From Isoetes taiwanensis (Eukaryota > Streptophyta > Lycopodiopsida > Isoetales > Isoetaceae): a DNA stretch of 64,000 nucleotides. The position numbers and the translations under genes are program-made. This document shows positions 1 through 11,039 of this stretch, in pieces; position 1 is the first letter of the stretch; every line of letters starts with the position of its first letter. The notes beneath the pieces are model-generated. The model saw only the letters and a program-made list of their open reading frames with translations, did no database searches and had not been told where the DNA came from. The stretch is from NCBI GenBank assembly GCA_021234155.1, contig JAJEKV010000217.1, positions 748,001-812,000 on the forward strand, written 5' to 3'.

Positions 1-2
1 GA

Positions 3-510
3 AACTGGAACAGTTCTCAGGGGAGAACAGGTCAGGATTGGAAGCAGAGGCATGGCTGGACGAAATGAGTGAGTACGGCAACGCTTATGGCATGAAAGAT
101 AAAGACAAAGGCAGAGTTGCAACAGCCAACTTGAAAGGAGCCGCACGGATTTGGTGGAAGGGTTATGCAAAGGCACATGGCTTAAGCAGGGATGCTTGTA
201 AGTTCAGGAAGTTTGCCAAAGCCTTCAAGCGCCATTACGTCCCAAGGGAACATAAGTCCAGCATGATGCAGCAGTTCTATAGGCTCCAACAGGGAAACAA
301 ATCAGTCCAGAAATATACAGAGGAATTCATGAGGCTAAGGTCATGAGCAGGGTTGGGAGAGAAGCATGCAGTGGAAAGCTATATCGAGGGGCTGAATGAG
401 GAGATCCGCAAGCTTGTGAGAGCAATAAACCCTAGGACAGTATCAGAAGCAGAGTCCAAGGCTATAAGCTTGCAGGGGTCGGGACCTGCTAATAGCCGGG
501 CGTAAGCCAG
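3..510 (+). pseudogene. gag: Ty3/gypsy gag fragment (retrotransposon gag domain)
   Basis: Codes for the capsid-like part of Gag. The first frame (to 346) shows the usual run of the domain: an Ala-Arg-Ile-Trp-Trp segment, then Phe-x-Arg-His-Tyr-Val-Pro and a Gln-Phe-x-x-Leu-x-Gln-Gly stretch ending in Tyr-Thr-Glu-Glu-Phe. After a stop near 346 the family pattern continues in another frame to about 510 (a Tyr-Ile-Glu-Gly-Leu-Asn segment), so a frameshift splits it. The start of gag is outside the window. No zinc knuckle of the CCHC type could be found downstream. Confidence 0.8.
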
Positions 511-600
511 ATATTTCGGGGATAAAGGCAAAGGCTTGTGAAGCTATAGCCCCGTGGCAGCTACCCAGCTCAGCCTAGAGTCCCCACATGGTGGCAAACT

Positions 601-1767
601 GTGGGAAGTAAAGGAGAAGAAGCGTGTGTCCTTCAAGGACAAGCGGGAGGGGTCAAACTACTCCAAAGCAAGCGATCCTTTTGGGCGATGCCCAAGGAAA
701 AGAGGGGAGTGCATAGAAAAGCACTGCGGCCAGTGCTTCCGGCCCAAAGCCATAGGACAGCAAAAGAACCGCCCCACGCCATGAGTGCAGCTCTAGCGGA
801 GTTGGGAGATTGGGGCCGCCTCGTCGACGACGACGGCGAAGAAGCCCGCGACTACATTCAGGGTGAGTGTCATATCTTTGCCGCAATAGATACAGAGCAA
901 GCAGAGAGCCAGTATAAGGTAATTTCCACAGTAGGGAAGGCCAAGGCCAAGTCCTTCATAGTCTTGATAGACTCAGGAAGTAGCCATAACTTTGCATCCC
1001 CCAGAATGGTTCAAATGTTGAAGTTGAAGCCGCTAAAGTCAAAGCCAAGACCCGTTGTCTTAGCAAGTGGTGCAGTAAGGCAGACGGCGGGCAAGAGAAT
1101 TAACTTCGACATCGACTTGCCAGGGATTAATATCCAGATGGGGGCAGAAGTAATGGGCATTGGCAAGTATGACTTGATCATAGGAATGGAGTACCTTGGA
1201 CCAGCAGGGGCCATTATCGATTGTGGAAAGCGGAAGGTGACCTTCCCAACGCCCGACGGCAAGATCATCGAAATCACAGGTAAAGAAGTTGTCCCCATCA
1301 TGCAGTGCATGTCTTCTAAGAGGCTGTTCAAGTGCATCAAGAGCGAGCAGGTGGCATACATCTTCAAGCTTGAGATTAGTGAGCCGGAACCGGAAGGAAG
1401 CAAAGAAGACAAGGTGCTCAGCAAGTTGCCGAAGCAAGTAGCTAAGCTGATCACGGAGTTCCATGATCTCTTTCCAGATGAGATCAAGCAGCTCCCTCCT
1501 TATAGAGGAGTCGAGTGCGAGATAGCACTCGAACCGGGAACAAAGCCAACGAGCAAGGCTCCATATAGAATGACAACGCAGGAATTGTCGGAGCTAAAGA
1601 AGGAGTTGCAGGAGCTGCTTGACCTAGGTTTTATTAGACCTAGTGTTTCGCCATTTGGAGCGCCCATTCTCTTCGTTAAGAAGAAGGATGGCAGTTTAAG
1701 GATGTGCATAGACTATAGGCAGTTGAACAAGCACACCATTAAGAACAATGCGCTCCCGGATCGATGA
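601..1767 (+). pseudogene. pol: Ty3/gypsy protease and start of reverse transcriptase
   Basis: Open frame coding for the aspartic protease and the N-terminal part of reverse transcriptase. The protease active site Asp-Ser-Gly-Ser-Ser-His sits near 968-985 and the second protease motif (IIGMEYL) near 1177-1197. RT begins around 1540 with the PYRM and LGFIRPS motifs, then the [19 protein letters not shown] block near 1670-1728. The frame breaks at about 1767, just after the LNKHTIKN motif, where intact elements run on without a stop. The first ~60 codons are probably not translated in this frame in the parent element. Family assignment is secure; function is lost through frameshifts. Confidence 0.88.
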
Positions 1768-2491
1768 TGACTTGATGGATCAGCTCCAAGGTGCAAGGAT
1801 CTTCTCCAAAATCGACTTAAGGTCAGGTTATCATCAGATCAGGATAAAGGAAGAAGATATCCATAAGACCGCCTTTAACGCAGCGGTATGGGCACTATGA
1901 GTTCCGCGGTAATGCCCTTCGCTTATCGAATGCCCCGCAACATTCATGAGGCTCATGAGCGACATCTTCGGGGAGTTCTTAGACACATTTGTGATTGTTT
2001 TCTTTGATGACATTTTGGTGTATAGCAGATCCCCTTGAAGAGCATGTACAACACTTGAGAAGAGTCTTTGGAGAAGTTGAAGAGGCACCGGTTATGCGCC
2101 AAGTTGTCGAAGTGCCACCGCCTTGAGAGAAGGTGGAGTATCTAGGACATGTGATCTCGGTGAGAAGGCATCTCGGCGGATCCTGCAAAGATTGAAGCCG
2201 TCATTCAGTGGCCGGCGCCGAAGAATGTGCATGAAGTCAGAAGTTTCCTCGGCCTAGCAGGGTACTACAGGAAGTTAAGTAAAGAACTTTGCCAAGATAG
2301 CGACCCGCCAATCGACTTGACTTGACGGGCGGAGAAAGTGAAAGATTGGGCAGAGCATTGGCACAAGAAAGCCCAAGCGGGGTTTGAATTGTTGAAGGAA
2401 GCTTTAACAACAGCCCCGGTCTTAACCGCCGGACCCGAGAAAGATAAGCTTGTAGCGGCCCGACGCGAGTAAGATAGCTTCTGGTGCGATC
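1768..2491 (+). pseudogene. pol: Ty3/gypsy reverse transcriptase core and first part of RNase H, frameshifted
   Basis: Continues RT in shifting frames. The [13 protein letters not shown] block lies at about 1802-1845. The catalytic box reads FFDDIL near 1999-2016, with both aspartates kept. The RT thumb/connection motif [11 protein letters not shown] follows near 2240-2275. The RNase H start (DASKIASGAI) is reached at 2462-2491 and then stops abruptly where the foreign insertion begins. At least four frame changes and several stops are needed to follow the protein, so this copy cannot make active enzyme. Confidence 0.85.
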
Positions 2492-2514
2492 CACACTCAC
2501 CCCGGTTTTGGTCC
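2492..2514. repeat. Left terminal inverted repeat of the 12.9-kb insertion
   Basis: CACACTCACCCC followed by GGTTTTGGTCC. It pairs in inverted orientation with the right end at 15345-15367. Eleven of the first twelve bases match, and the shared tract TTTTGGTCC follows. Confidence 0.65.
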
Positions 2515-2559
2515 CTTTGTTGAAAACATCGGTTTTGGTAGGTCTACATGTCCTGTTTT

Positions 2560-3190
2560 CAAAGAATCCTACATGTGGATTTGTGAAGGTATGGTTTTGT
2601 TCGATAATGGTGTTCTTTTTTGGTGGACTAAAACATCCTTTGTTGTTTTGTAGTTTCTTCTATTGTGACATGTCATTTTATAATACAATCCTTTGTAGGA
2701 AAGAGTACTTGAATTTCTACATGTCTAATAATTCTATTGTCACATGTCTTTATAGATGTAGGAAAAGAATATTTGATTCTCTACATGTCCTATACTTCCA
2801 TTCACATGTCTTTATAGTGGGGACCAGTACTTTATTTGCTAAGGCATTGTAGGAAAGAATACATGAATTACGACATGTGTAATACTTCTATTGTCACATG
2901 TCTTTATAGAAGTCGGAAAGAATACTTGATTCTCTACATGTCATATGCTTCCATGTCACGTCTTTATAGTAGTAGGACAGAGTACTTTATTTGCTAAGGC
3001 ATTGTAGGAAAGAATACATGAATTACGACATGTGTAATACTTCTATTCTCACATGTCTTTATAGAAGTAGGAAAGAGTACTTGATTCTCTACATGTCCTA
3101 TCCTTCCATATCACGGGTCTTTATAGTGGTAGGACAGAGTACTTGATTTGCTACATGTGATGCGTGTGCGATCACATGTTCTTATACTAG
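2560..3190 (+). repeat. Subterminal ~155-bp tandem repeats rich in ACATGT
   Basis: Units of about 155 bp with anchors such as AGGAAAGAATACATGAAT recurring at 2851 and 3006. Each unit holds several ACATGT or CACATGTC motifs followed by TTTATAG. Repeated short motifs just inside an element end are typical binding arrays of plant CACTA and related transposases. That role is inferred. The short open frame at 2484-2852 is not supported as a gene. Confidence 0.6.
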
Positions 3191-3261
3191 TATTCCATGT
3201 AACACAAGTTACTTCAACTACTTCAATTACTTAACACCTATTTTTGCATAACGTGGGCACC

Positions 3262-3860
3262 AATTAACATGCCAAGGTGGCTCTAACATGCCACCTAGGC
3301 TCAAACATGCCAAGGTGGCTCCAACATGCCACCTAGGCTCCAACATGACAAAATGGCTCAAACATGCCACCTAGGCTCCAACGTGCTCAAACATGCCACG
3401 CAGGCTCCAACATGCCACCTATGCTCCAACTTGCCAAGGTGGCTCAAATATGCCACGTGGGCTCTAACATGCCACCTAGGCTCCAACATTCCTAGGTGGC
3501 TCAAACATGCCACATAGGCTCAAACATGCCATGCGGGGCTCACTTAGGCTCCAACATGCCAAGGTGGCTCCAACATGCCACCTAGGCTCCAAACATGCCA
3601 AGGTGGCTCAAACATGCCACCTAGGGCTCCAACATGCCACCCGGGCTCAAACATGCGGTGGCTCAAACATGCCAAGGTGGGCTCAAACATGCCACCTAGG
3701 CTCCAACATGCCAAGGTGGCTCAAACATGCCACGTGGACTCCATAATGCCACGTGGGCTCCAACATGCCAAGGTGGCTCCAACATGCCATGCAGGCTCCA
3801 ACATGCCAAGGTGGCTCAGGCATGCCACCTAGTCTCAAGCATGCCACCTAGGCACCCCAA
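3262..3860 (-). repeat. Minisatellite array 1 (19/38-bp unit), inverted relative to the later arrays
   Basis: Tandem copies of ATGCCACCTAGGCTCAAAC alternating with ATGCCAAGGTGGCTCCAAC. The basic unit is 19 bp and the alternating pair 38 bp. The two halves of the pair, GCCACCTAGGC and GCCAAGGTGGC, are near reverse complements, so each pair can fold back. Open frames across the array (repeating Met-Pro-Pro-Arg-Leu-Gln-His) are by-products of the repeat, not genes. Confidence 0.85.
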
Positions 3861-3990
3861 GTGGTGACATGGCATGCCAAGTAAGCAAGGTCAAGTTTTG
3901 ACTAGGCCAAAAAACCAAAGATGTCCATCTTTGGTCTTTTCGATGGGTGATGTTGGCAAATTTTAGGTGACATGGCTAGATGATGGTGAC
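3835..3990 (+). repeat. Left arm of a ~150-bp inverted repeat
   Basis: The segment running from the end of minisatellite array 1 through AAAGATGTCCATCTTTGG to the GGTGACATGGCTAGATGATG tract reappears as its reverse complement at about 7830-7985. Both copies join directly onto a minisatellite array, also inverted, so the block 3262-8275 is one very long inverted structure with a ~3.8-kb loop. AAGATGTCCATCTT inside it is itself nearly palindromic. Confidence 0.75.
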
Positions 3991-4077
3991 ATGGACCTTG
4001 GATGTGCTGCAAACACCGGGCAGGCACCTCAACGGCGGCCCCTTTCTTGTGAAGGGGAGTCTCCGAAAGGTATATAT

Positions 4078-6920
4078 GCTGGTGCATTTTCTCTTGCGTA
4101 TGCAGCGTCATGCTGCACATCCTGCCAAGATTTCACCTTTTTTCGAGACCCGGATTTTTATCTGTGCTTTTCTTTGTGTTTATGCTCCGGAAATTCATAA
4201 TTAATGCATGGGGCAGGGAAAAATCCTGGTTTTCAGCCAGCTGGCTTGCCAAATGGCCCCGAGAGTATAGGAAAATCCCGGTATTTCGGATGAGTTTTAG
4301 ACCCTCGATTTTTATTGGGATGGGTGGTTGGTACGACAAGGTTTAGACCACGTTTTTCGATTTTTTGGGGCATGGAGGAGGCCCGGTTGGCGATCCGACC
4401 TGCCGCCCGCGTCGTCCGGGCGGTGAAATTACCCTAGGGGACAAGTTCCACGGCGAGAGTTTTCCGGGGGATCAATCACTTACCCCTCACTGGGAGGTAT
4501 TCAAGCATCCACCTCCATGCCAATTGACTACAAGTGTGTAGTAAGCGACCTACTTTGGCGTTTCTTGGAGAGGGTGGTCTTCGCCCACGAAACTTGGTCC
4601 CCTAGGTAATGGGGATGTTCGGGTCCATTGGCCGGAGCCGGTTCGATTCGGAGTGGGGGTCCAGCCCGTCCTCAGCCCCCAGCTTGGACTAGCCTGCGAG
4701 AACAAGATACTTGGGGTTCACCCTGAGGCCCTGGTAGAAGATTGAAGTGAGAATAGCAGCACTAGGACTGCTAGGTGGTATACATGTGACCACGGAGAAG
4801 CAAAGCTAGCTCCACTACCTAGTAGGACGTTACCGACCCGGTGGTCTCCGGAAGGGGGTTGGCTCGGAAGCTCGTCTCATGCCTCTGCTTGTGCTTCTAT
4901 TGCCGGTGCATTTTCTCTTGCGTGTGCAGCGTCATGCTGCACATCCTGCCAAGATTTCACCTTTTTTCGAGACCCGAATTTTTATCGTGCTTTTCTTTGT
5001 GTTTATGCTCGGAAATTCATAATTAATGCATGGGGCGGGGGAAAAATCCTGGTTTTCAGCCAGCTGGCTTGTCAAGTGGCCCCGAGAGTATAGGAAAATC
5101 CCGGTATTTCCGGATGAGTTTTAGACCCTCGATTTTTATTGGGATGGCCACCATTGACCTTGGCGGGGGTTTAGACCACGTTTTTCGATTTTGGGGCATG
5201 GAGGAGGCCCCGGATTGGCGATCCGACCTCACCGCGTCGTCCGGAACGGCGAAATTACCCTAGGGGACAAGTTCCACGGCGAGTTTTCCCAAGGGATCAA
5301 TCACTTACCCCTCACTAGGAGGTATTCAGCATCCACCTCCATGCCAATTGACTACAAGTGTGTAGTAAACGACCTACTTTGGCGTTTCTTGAAGAGGGAG
5401 TGGTCTTACGCCCACGAAACTTGGTCCCCTAGGTAATGGGGATGTTAGGGTCCATTGGCGGAGCGGTTCGGTTTTCGAGTGGGGGTCGGCCGTCCTCGGC
5501 CCCGACTTGGATTAGCCTGCAAGAACAAGATACTTGGGGTTCACCACGAGGCCCCTGGTAGAAGATTGAAGTGACAATAGGAGCACTAGGACTGCTAGGT
5601 GGTATACATGTGACCACGGAGAAGAAAAGCTAGCTCCACTTTCGGTATGGGGCGTTACCGAGGCCGGTGGTCTCCGGGAAGGGGGTTGGCTCGGAAGCTT
5701 CGTCTCATGCCTCTTGCTTGTGCTTCTATTGCGGTGCATTTTCTCTTGCATTAATGTGACATCATGCTGCACATCGCCAAGATTTCACCTTTTCGAGACC
5801 CAATTTTTATCGTGCTTTTCTTTGTGTTTATGCTCCGGAAATTCATAATTAATGCATGGGGCAGGGGAAAAATCCTGGTTTTCAGCCAGCTGGCTTGACA
5901 AGTGGCCAAGAGTATAGGAAAATCCCGGTATTTCGGATGAGTTTTAGACCCTCGATTTTTGATTGGGATGGCCACCGTTGGCCTTGGCGGGGGTTTAGAC
6001 CACGTTTTCGATTTTGGGGCATGGAGGAGGCCCGGTTGGCGATCCGACCTCACGCGTCGTTAGGGCGTGAAATTACCCTAGGGGACAAGTTGCACGGCGA
6101 GTTTTCCCAAGGGATCAATCACTTACCCCTCACTAGGAGGTATTGGCATCCACCTCCATGCCAATTGACTACAAGTGTGTAGTAAGCGACCTACTTTGGC
6201 GTTTCTTGAAGAGGGGTGGTCTTACGCCCCACGAAACTTGGTCCCCTAGGTAATGGGGATGTTCGGGTCCATTGGCGGAGCCGGTTCTCGATTCGGAGTG
6301 GGGGGCGGCCGTCCTCGGCCCCGGCTTGGATTAGCTGCGAGAACAAGATACTTGGGGTTCACCACGAGGCCACGGGTAGAAGATCAGTGAGAATAGCAGC
6401 ACTAGGACTGCTAGGTGGTATACATGTGACCCGCGGAGAAGCAAAGCTAGCTCCAGCGCCCGATGGGGCGTTCAAACCGGTGGCCTCGGAAGGGGTTGGC
6501 TCGGAAGCTTCGTCTCATGCCTCGCTTGTGCTTCTATTGCCGGTGCATTTTCTCTCTTGCGTGTGCAGCGTCATGCTGCACATCCTGCCAAGATTTCACC
6601 TTTTTTCGAGACCCGGATTTTTATCTGTGCTTTTCTTTGTGTTTATGATCCGGAAATTCATGATTAATGCATGGGGCGGGGAAAAATCATGGTTTTCAGC
6701 CAGCTGGCTTGCCAAGTGGCCCCGAGCGTCTGAGGAAAATCCCCGGTATTTCGGGTGAGCTTTAGACCCTCGATTTTTGATTGGGATGGCCACCGTTGGA
6801 TTGGACAGGGGTTTAGACCACGTTTTTATTTTGGGGCATGGAGGAGGCCCCGGTTGGCGATCCGACCTCTCCATGTCATCGGGGCGCCGAAATTACCCTG
6901 GGGACAAGTTCCACGGCCCT
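4078..6920 (+). repeat. Four tandem ~820-bp units
   Basis: The anchor GGTGCATTTTCTCTTGCG recurs near 4078, 4906, 5733 and 6541, giving a unit of about 810-830 bp; the fourth copy is cut short near 6920. Other anchors (GGCTTGCCAAGTGGCCCCGA-type tract; ACAAGTTCCACGGCGAG) keep the same spacing. The copies differ by many single-base indels. No conserved long frame runs through all copies, so I read it as noncoding tandem DNA. I do not recognise the sequence family. Confidence 0.8.
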
Positions 6921-6929
6921 CTTGATCGG

Positions 6930-7750
6930 AGGAGCATCCCAGAATGTAAGTCCTACCAAACCCTAGGGTTTGGTAGGGTTTATCTCGGCGTCAAGGCGGA
7001 GACTAACACATCCGAAACTTTGCATGGAGTTCTCGTGTATGCTCGGGGACCATGCAGGAGATGGGGTCAAATCCCCCGCTGGCTTGACATGCTTTTCAGA
7101 CTCCCCTTCCTTTGGAAAGGGGCTTGTGAAGGAGTCTCGAAAAGGTATCTTTGCACCGGAAATTTGGCTCTGTCTCCCGGTGCCATGAGGGTAATCCGGC
7201 CGCGGGTATTCCACGTCGAGATCCCGGGGCCCTCCGGGTCGCCGGAGCATCGAGAATGTAAACCCTATCAAACCCTAGGGTTTGCTAGGGTTTACATCTC
7301 AGCGTCAAGGCGGAGACTCACACATCGAAACTTTGCATGGAGTTCTCTGTGTATGCTCACGGGGACCATGCCCGGGAGATGAACCGAATCCCCCTGCGCG
7401 ACATGCTTTTCGAGACTCCCCTTCTTTGAAAGGGGCTTGTGAAGGGAGTCTCCGAAAAGGTATCTTTGCGGGAAATTTGGCTCTGTCTCCCGGTGCCATG
7501 AGGGTAATCCGGCCGCGGGTATTCCGCGTCGGATCACGGGCCCTACGGGTCATCGGACATCCCGGAATGTAAACCCTATCAAACCCTAGGGTTTGCTGGG
7601 GTTTACATCTCGGCGTCAAGGCGGAGACTCACACATCGAAACTTTGCATGGAGTTCTGTGTATGCTCACGGGGACCATGCACGGAGATGGGGTCGAATCC
7701 CCCTGTGACATGCTTTTTCGACTCCCCTTCCTTTGGAAAGGGGCTTGTGA
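6930..7750 (+). repeat. Three ~311-bp tandem units with telo-box palindromes
   Basis: Anchors at about 6944, 7255 and 7566 (spacing 311 bp). Every unit carries AAACCCTAGGGTTT, a perfect palindrome made of two plant telo-boxes facing each other. In units 2 and 3 it is flanked by GTAAACCCT on the left and AGGGTTTAC (or GGGGTTTAC) on the right. The rest of the unit is G+C-rich and has no convincing gene. Confidence 0.8.
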
Positions 7751-7829
7751 GTTCTCCAAGATCCTTCTATTCTATCCCTTGCCAAACTCCTCTACAAAAA
7801 TTTCAAAGGTTATCATATTTCTTGCATAA

Positions 7830-7985
7830 AGTCCTAGTCACGTCACCACCATCTAGCCATGTCACCCAAAATTTGCCAACATCACCCAATGAAAAGACCA
7901 AAGATGGACATCTTTTCATTTTTGGCCTAGTCAAAACTTGGCCTTGCTTACTTGACATGCCATGTCACCACTTGGAGTGCCTAGG
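7830..7985 (-). repeat. Right arm of the ~150-bp inverted repeat
   Basis: Reverse complement of 3835-3990 with few differences: CACCATCTAGCCATGTCACC, then CCAAAGATGGACATCTTTT, then GGCCTAGTCAAAACTTGGCC. Related copies in this same orientation occur at about 10880-11010 and 12150-12270, so the segment is a recurrent partner of the minisatellite. Confidence 0.75.
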
Positions 7986-8275
7986 TGGCATGCTTGAGCC
8001 TAGGTGGCATGTTGGAGCCACCTTGGCATGTTGGAGCCTAGGTGGCATGTTGGAGCCTAGGTGGCATGCTGGAAGCTCACGAGGCATGTTGGAGCCTAGT
8101 TGGCATGTTGGAGCCTCGTGGCATGTTGAAGCCCGGTGGCATGTTGGAGCCTAGGTGGCATATTTGAGCCACCTTGGCATGCTTGAGCCTAGGTGGCATG
8201 TTGGAGCCAACTTGGCATGTTGGAGCTCCGTGGCATGTTGCGGCCCGGTGGCATGTTATAGCCTAGGTGGCGGAC
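7976..8275 (+). repeat. Minisatellite array 2
   Basis: Same 19-bp family as array 1 but in the opposite orientation (ATGTTGGAGCCTAGGTGGC). This array is more degenerate than arrays 3 and 4; some units read GAGCCTCGTGGC or GAAGCCCGGTGGC. Confidence 0.8.
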
Positions 8276-8282
8276 CCGAGGG

Positions 8283-10250
8283 AGATGGACATCACAAAGG
8301 TTACCGAGGCGGGGCTTTCCTACCGGTGCTCCTACGGGAGGGCAAATGCCAATGCCTCCCTTCAGGAACCGGTTTCCCTATCCCACCGTTGAATTCTCTA
8401 TTCGGGTAACTTGCTTGGCTTGAGGCTCAAAAAATTCAAGATCTGTCGGGAGAATCCCTCATAAAAGTGTCCCTGCGATCGGCCGGAGTGTAGAAACCCA
8501 AGTGTTTTGTCGTTCGGGCAGTACAAAGGCTCCGGAATGGAGATTTGACTTCGCCATGTCGTCCGAAACAGCGAAATTACCCTAGGGACTCCTCTTTTGC
8601 AGCAAAAGAAACACGAACCCTCTACATGGCAGTATTCTGCACCCTCCGCTAAGGCCAATTCACTACGAACGTGTTGGACATGAGCTACTTTGGCGCTTCC
8701 GGGAGCAGGGGTGGTCTTCTGCCCACGAAACTTGGTCTCCAGGGTAATGTCGATGTTTCGAGTCCGTTGGAAGAGTCAGATCACAGTTCCGGGGTGGGAG
8801 AGTTGCCCGTCCGTGGCCAAGGACCCTCCAGAGAGGACCTTTGGGACAAACTTCTTCTGGAAGGTTTTAGGGCTCCGTCTTCTGGCGTCAACGCCCTCCC
8901 ACTACCTCATGACATTGTGCAAGATCCTGGTCCAATCTGGCTAGGGTATGGCCTCCAAAACGTAAACCCTGTGTGTTGCTAGGTTATTGTAGGGTTTACG
9001 TTATGGAGGTCGAGTTTTATTCAGTTGCACTTGAGACATGGTCGAGAAGCTGCAGTTGAAAACAAGCAATAAGAAAGCCGCGAAATGGGGTTTGGATTTA
9101 CCGAAGGCGGGCTTTCCTACCGGTGCTCCTCAGGGGGCAAATGCCAATGCCTCCCCTTCGGAGCCGGTTTCCCTATCCGGCCAGTTGAATTCTCCATTCA
9201 AGTAACTTGCTTTGAGCAGGTTCAAACAAATTCAAGACCATAGGAGAACATATCAAACCATAAAAGTGTCCCGATCGGTGGTGTAGAAACCCAAGTGTTT
9301 TGTCGTTCGGGCAGTACAAAGGCTCCGGAATGGAGATTTGACTTCGCCATATCGTCCAAAACAACGAAATCACCCTAGACACCAAGTTACACGGTCATTT
9401 TTTGCAGCAAAAGAAGCACGAACCCTCTACATGGCAGTATTCTGCACCCTCCGCTAAGGCCAATTCACTACGAACGTGTTGGACATGAGCTACTTTGGCG
9501 CTTTCTGGAGCAGGGGTGGTCTTCTGCCCACGAAACTTGGTCTCCAAGGTAATGTCGATGTTTCGAGTCCGTTGGCAGAGTCAGATCACAGTTCCGGGGT
9601 GGGAGAGTTGCCCGTCCGTGGCCAAGGACCTTCCAGAGAGGACCTTTTGGGTCGAACTGCTTCTGGAAGGTTTTAGGGCTCCGCCTTCTGGCGTCAATGT
9701 CCTCCCACTACCTCATGATATTGTGCAAGATCCTGGTCCAATCTGGCTAGGGTATGGCCTCCAAAACGTAAACCCTGTGCCTTGCCAGGTTATTGTAGGG
9801 TTTACGTTATGGAGGTCGAGACTTTGGTCCGATTGCACTTGGGACATGGTCGGCGGTTTGTGTTTGAAAACACGAGGCGATGAAAGCGCGAGAATGGGGT
9901 TTGGATTTAATCTCCTCCTAGTTTTGCAATTAAAAGTCTAGAGCGCCTTTATGCAGTAGCAAAATTGGGATCACTCGGGTTGGCCAATAGATCGAAACTC
10001 TGTTATTTCAGTTCTCATGGGCTCCCCATGCATGTTTAGAAATGGTCCACCTAGTTATCAAAGAAGTCGACCACGTTTTGGCCTCCAAAACGTAAACCCT
10101 GTGCGTTGCTAGGTTATTGTAGGGTTTACGTTATGGAGGTCGAGTTTTATTCAGTTGCACTTGAGATATGGTCGAGAAGCTGCAGTTGAAAACAAGAAGC
10201 AATAGAAACTGACGAAATGGGGTTTGGATTTACCCTCCTCCCAGTGTCGT
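8283..10250 (+). repeat. Two and a half ~800-bp units with GTAAACCCT hairpins
   Basis: Two long copies (about 8283-9090 and 9091-9890) share anchors such as TTCCTACCGGTGCTCCT near 8318 and 9112 and GAACGTGTTGGACATGAGC near 8668 and 9473. A partial third copy covers about 10070-10250. Each ends with GTAAACCCTGTG followed about 20 bp later by GTAGGGTTTAC, able to form a stem. No gene is recognised; small open frames (for example 9495-9941) are not conserved between the copies. Confidence 0.75.
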
Positions 10251-10267
10251 AATTAGAAGTCAAGAAC

Positions 10268-10715
10268 ACATTTTGTAGGCTCCAATATGCCAACCTACGC
10301 TCCAACATGCCACGTACGCTCCAACATGCCACGTGGGCCTAGGTGGCATGTTTGAGCCACCTTGGCATGTTGGAGCCTAGGTGGCATATTTGAGCCACCT
10401 TGGCATGTTGGAGCCTAGGTGGCATGTTGAGCCACCTTGGCATGTTGGAGCCTAGGTGGCATGTTTGAGCCACCTTGGCATGTTGGAGCCTAGGTGGCAT
10501 GTTGGAGCCACCTTGGCATGTTGGAGCCTAGGTGGCATGTTTGAGCCACCTTGGCATGTTGGAGCCTAGGTGGCATATTTGAGCCACCTTGGCATCCTAG
10601 GTGGCATGTTTGAGCCACCTTGGCATGTTGGAGCTTAGGTGGCATGTTTGAGCCACCTTGGCATGTTGGAGCCTAGGTGGCATGTTGGGCCCGGCGTGGC
10701 ATGTTTGAGCCATGT
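10268..10715 (+). repeat. Minisatellite array 3
   Basis: Very regular alternation of ATGTTGGAGCCTAGGTGGC and ATGTTTGAGCCACCTTGGC. Higher uniformity than array 2 suggests recent homogenisation. The first ~70 bases are in mixed orientation (CAACATGCCACGTACGCTCC). Confidence 0.85.
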
Positions 10716-11039
10716 TTGAGTGCCACATCATCTTTGCCATCTTTGTTTGTTCGTGCCACAAGGGTCTCCCCGCCAACTCTTGGCCACTTGTGGCAAGGGG
10801 GCGACCCATAACGTGAACCCTACATTTTTTGCATCGAGATGGAGACAAACACACCAGAGTTTGCATAGGGTGGTCACCCATATCTTGCTATGTCACCAAA
10901 AATTTGCCACATCAACCCATGGAAAACCAAAGTTGCACATCTTTTTTTTTTTTTTTGCCTAGTCAAAAGTTGGCCTTGCTTACTTGGCATGACATGTCAC
11001 CAATGGCATGCCACATCAACATGTGCATGTCAACTTTTG
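10716..11039 (+). repeat. Inter-array spacer, copy 1
   Basis: Unique-looking 320-bp spacer between minisatellite arrays that recurs almost whole at about 11960-12300. Shared landmarks: TGCCACATCATCTTTGCCAT, AACGTGAACCCTACATTTTT and CCTAGTCAAAAGTTGGCC. Together with the preceding array it forms a higher-order unit of about 1.2 kb, present twice. Confidence 0.7.

Noticed and set aside
1011-1487. Minus-strand frames antisense to the protease/RT gene
   Set aside because: Shadows of the plus-strand pol frame.
3262-3860. Array of short repeats considered as a CRISPR
   Set aside because: Units are contiguous with no unique spacers, and the setting is a plant nuclear genome.
4110-6758. Frames of 70-180 codons in the ~820-bp repeats
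   Set aside because: Not preserved from copy to copy; indels between copies are not multiples of three.
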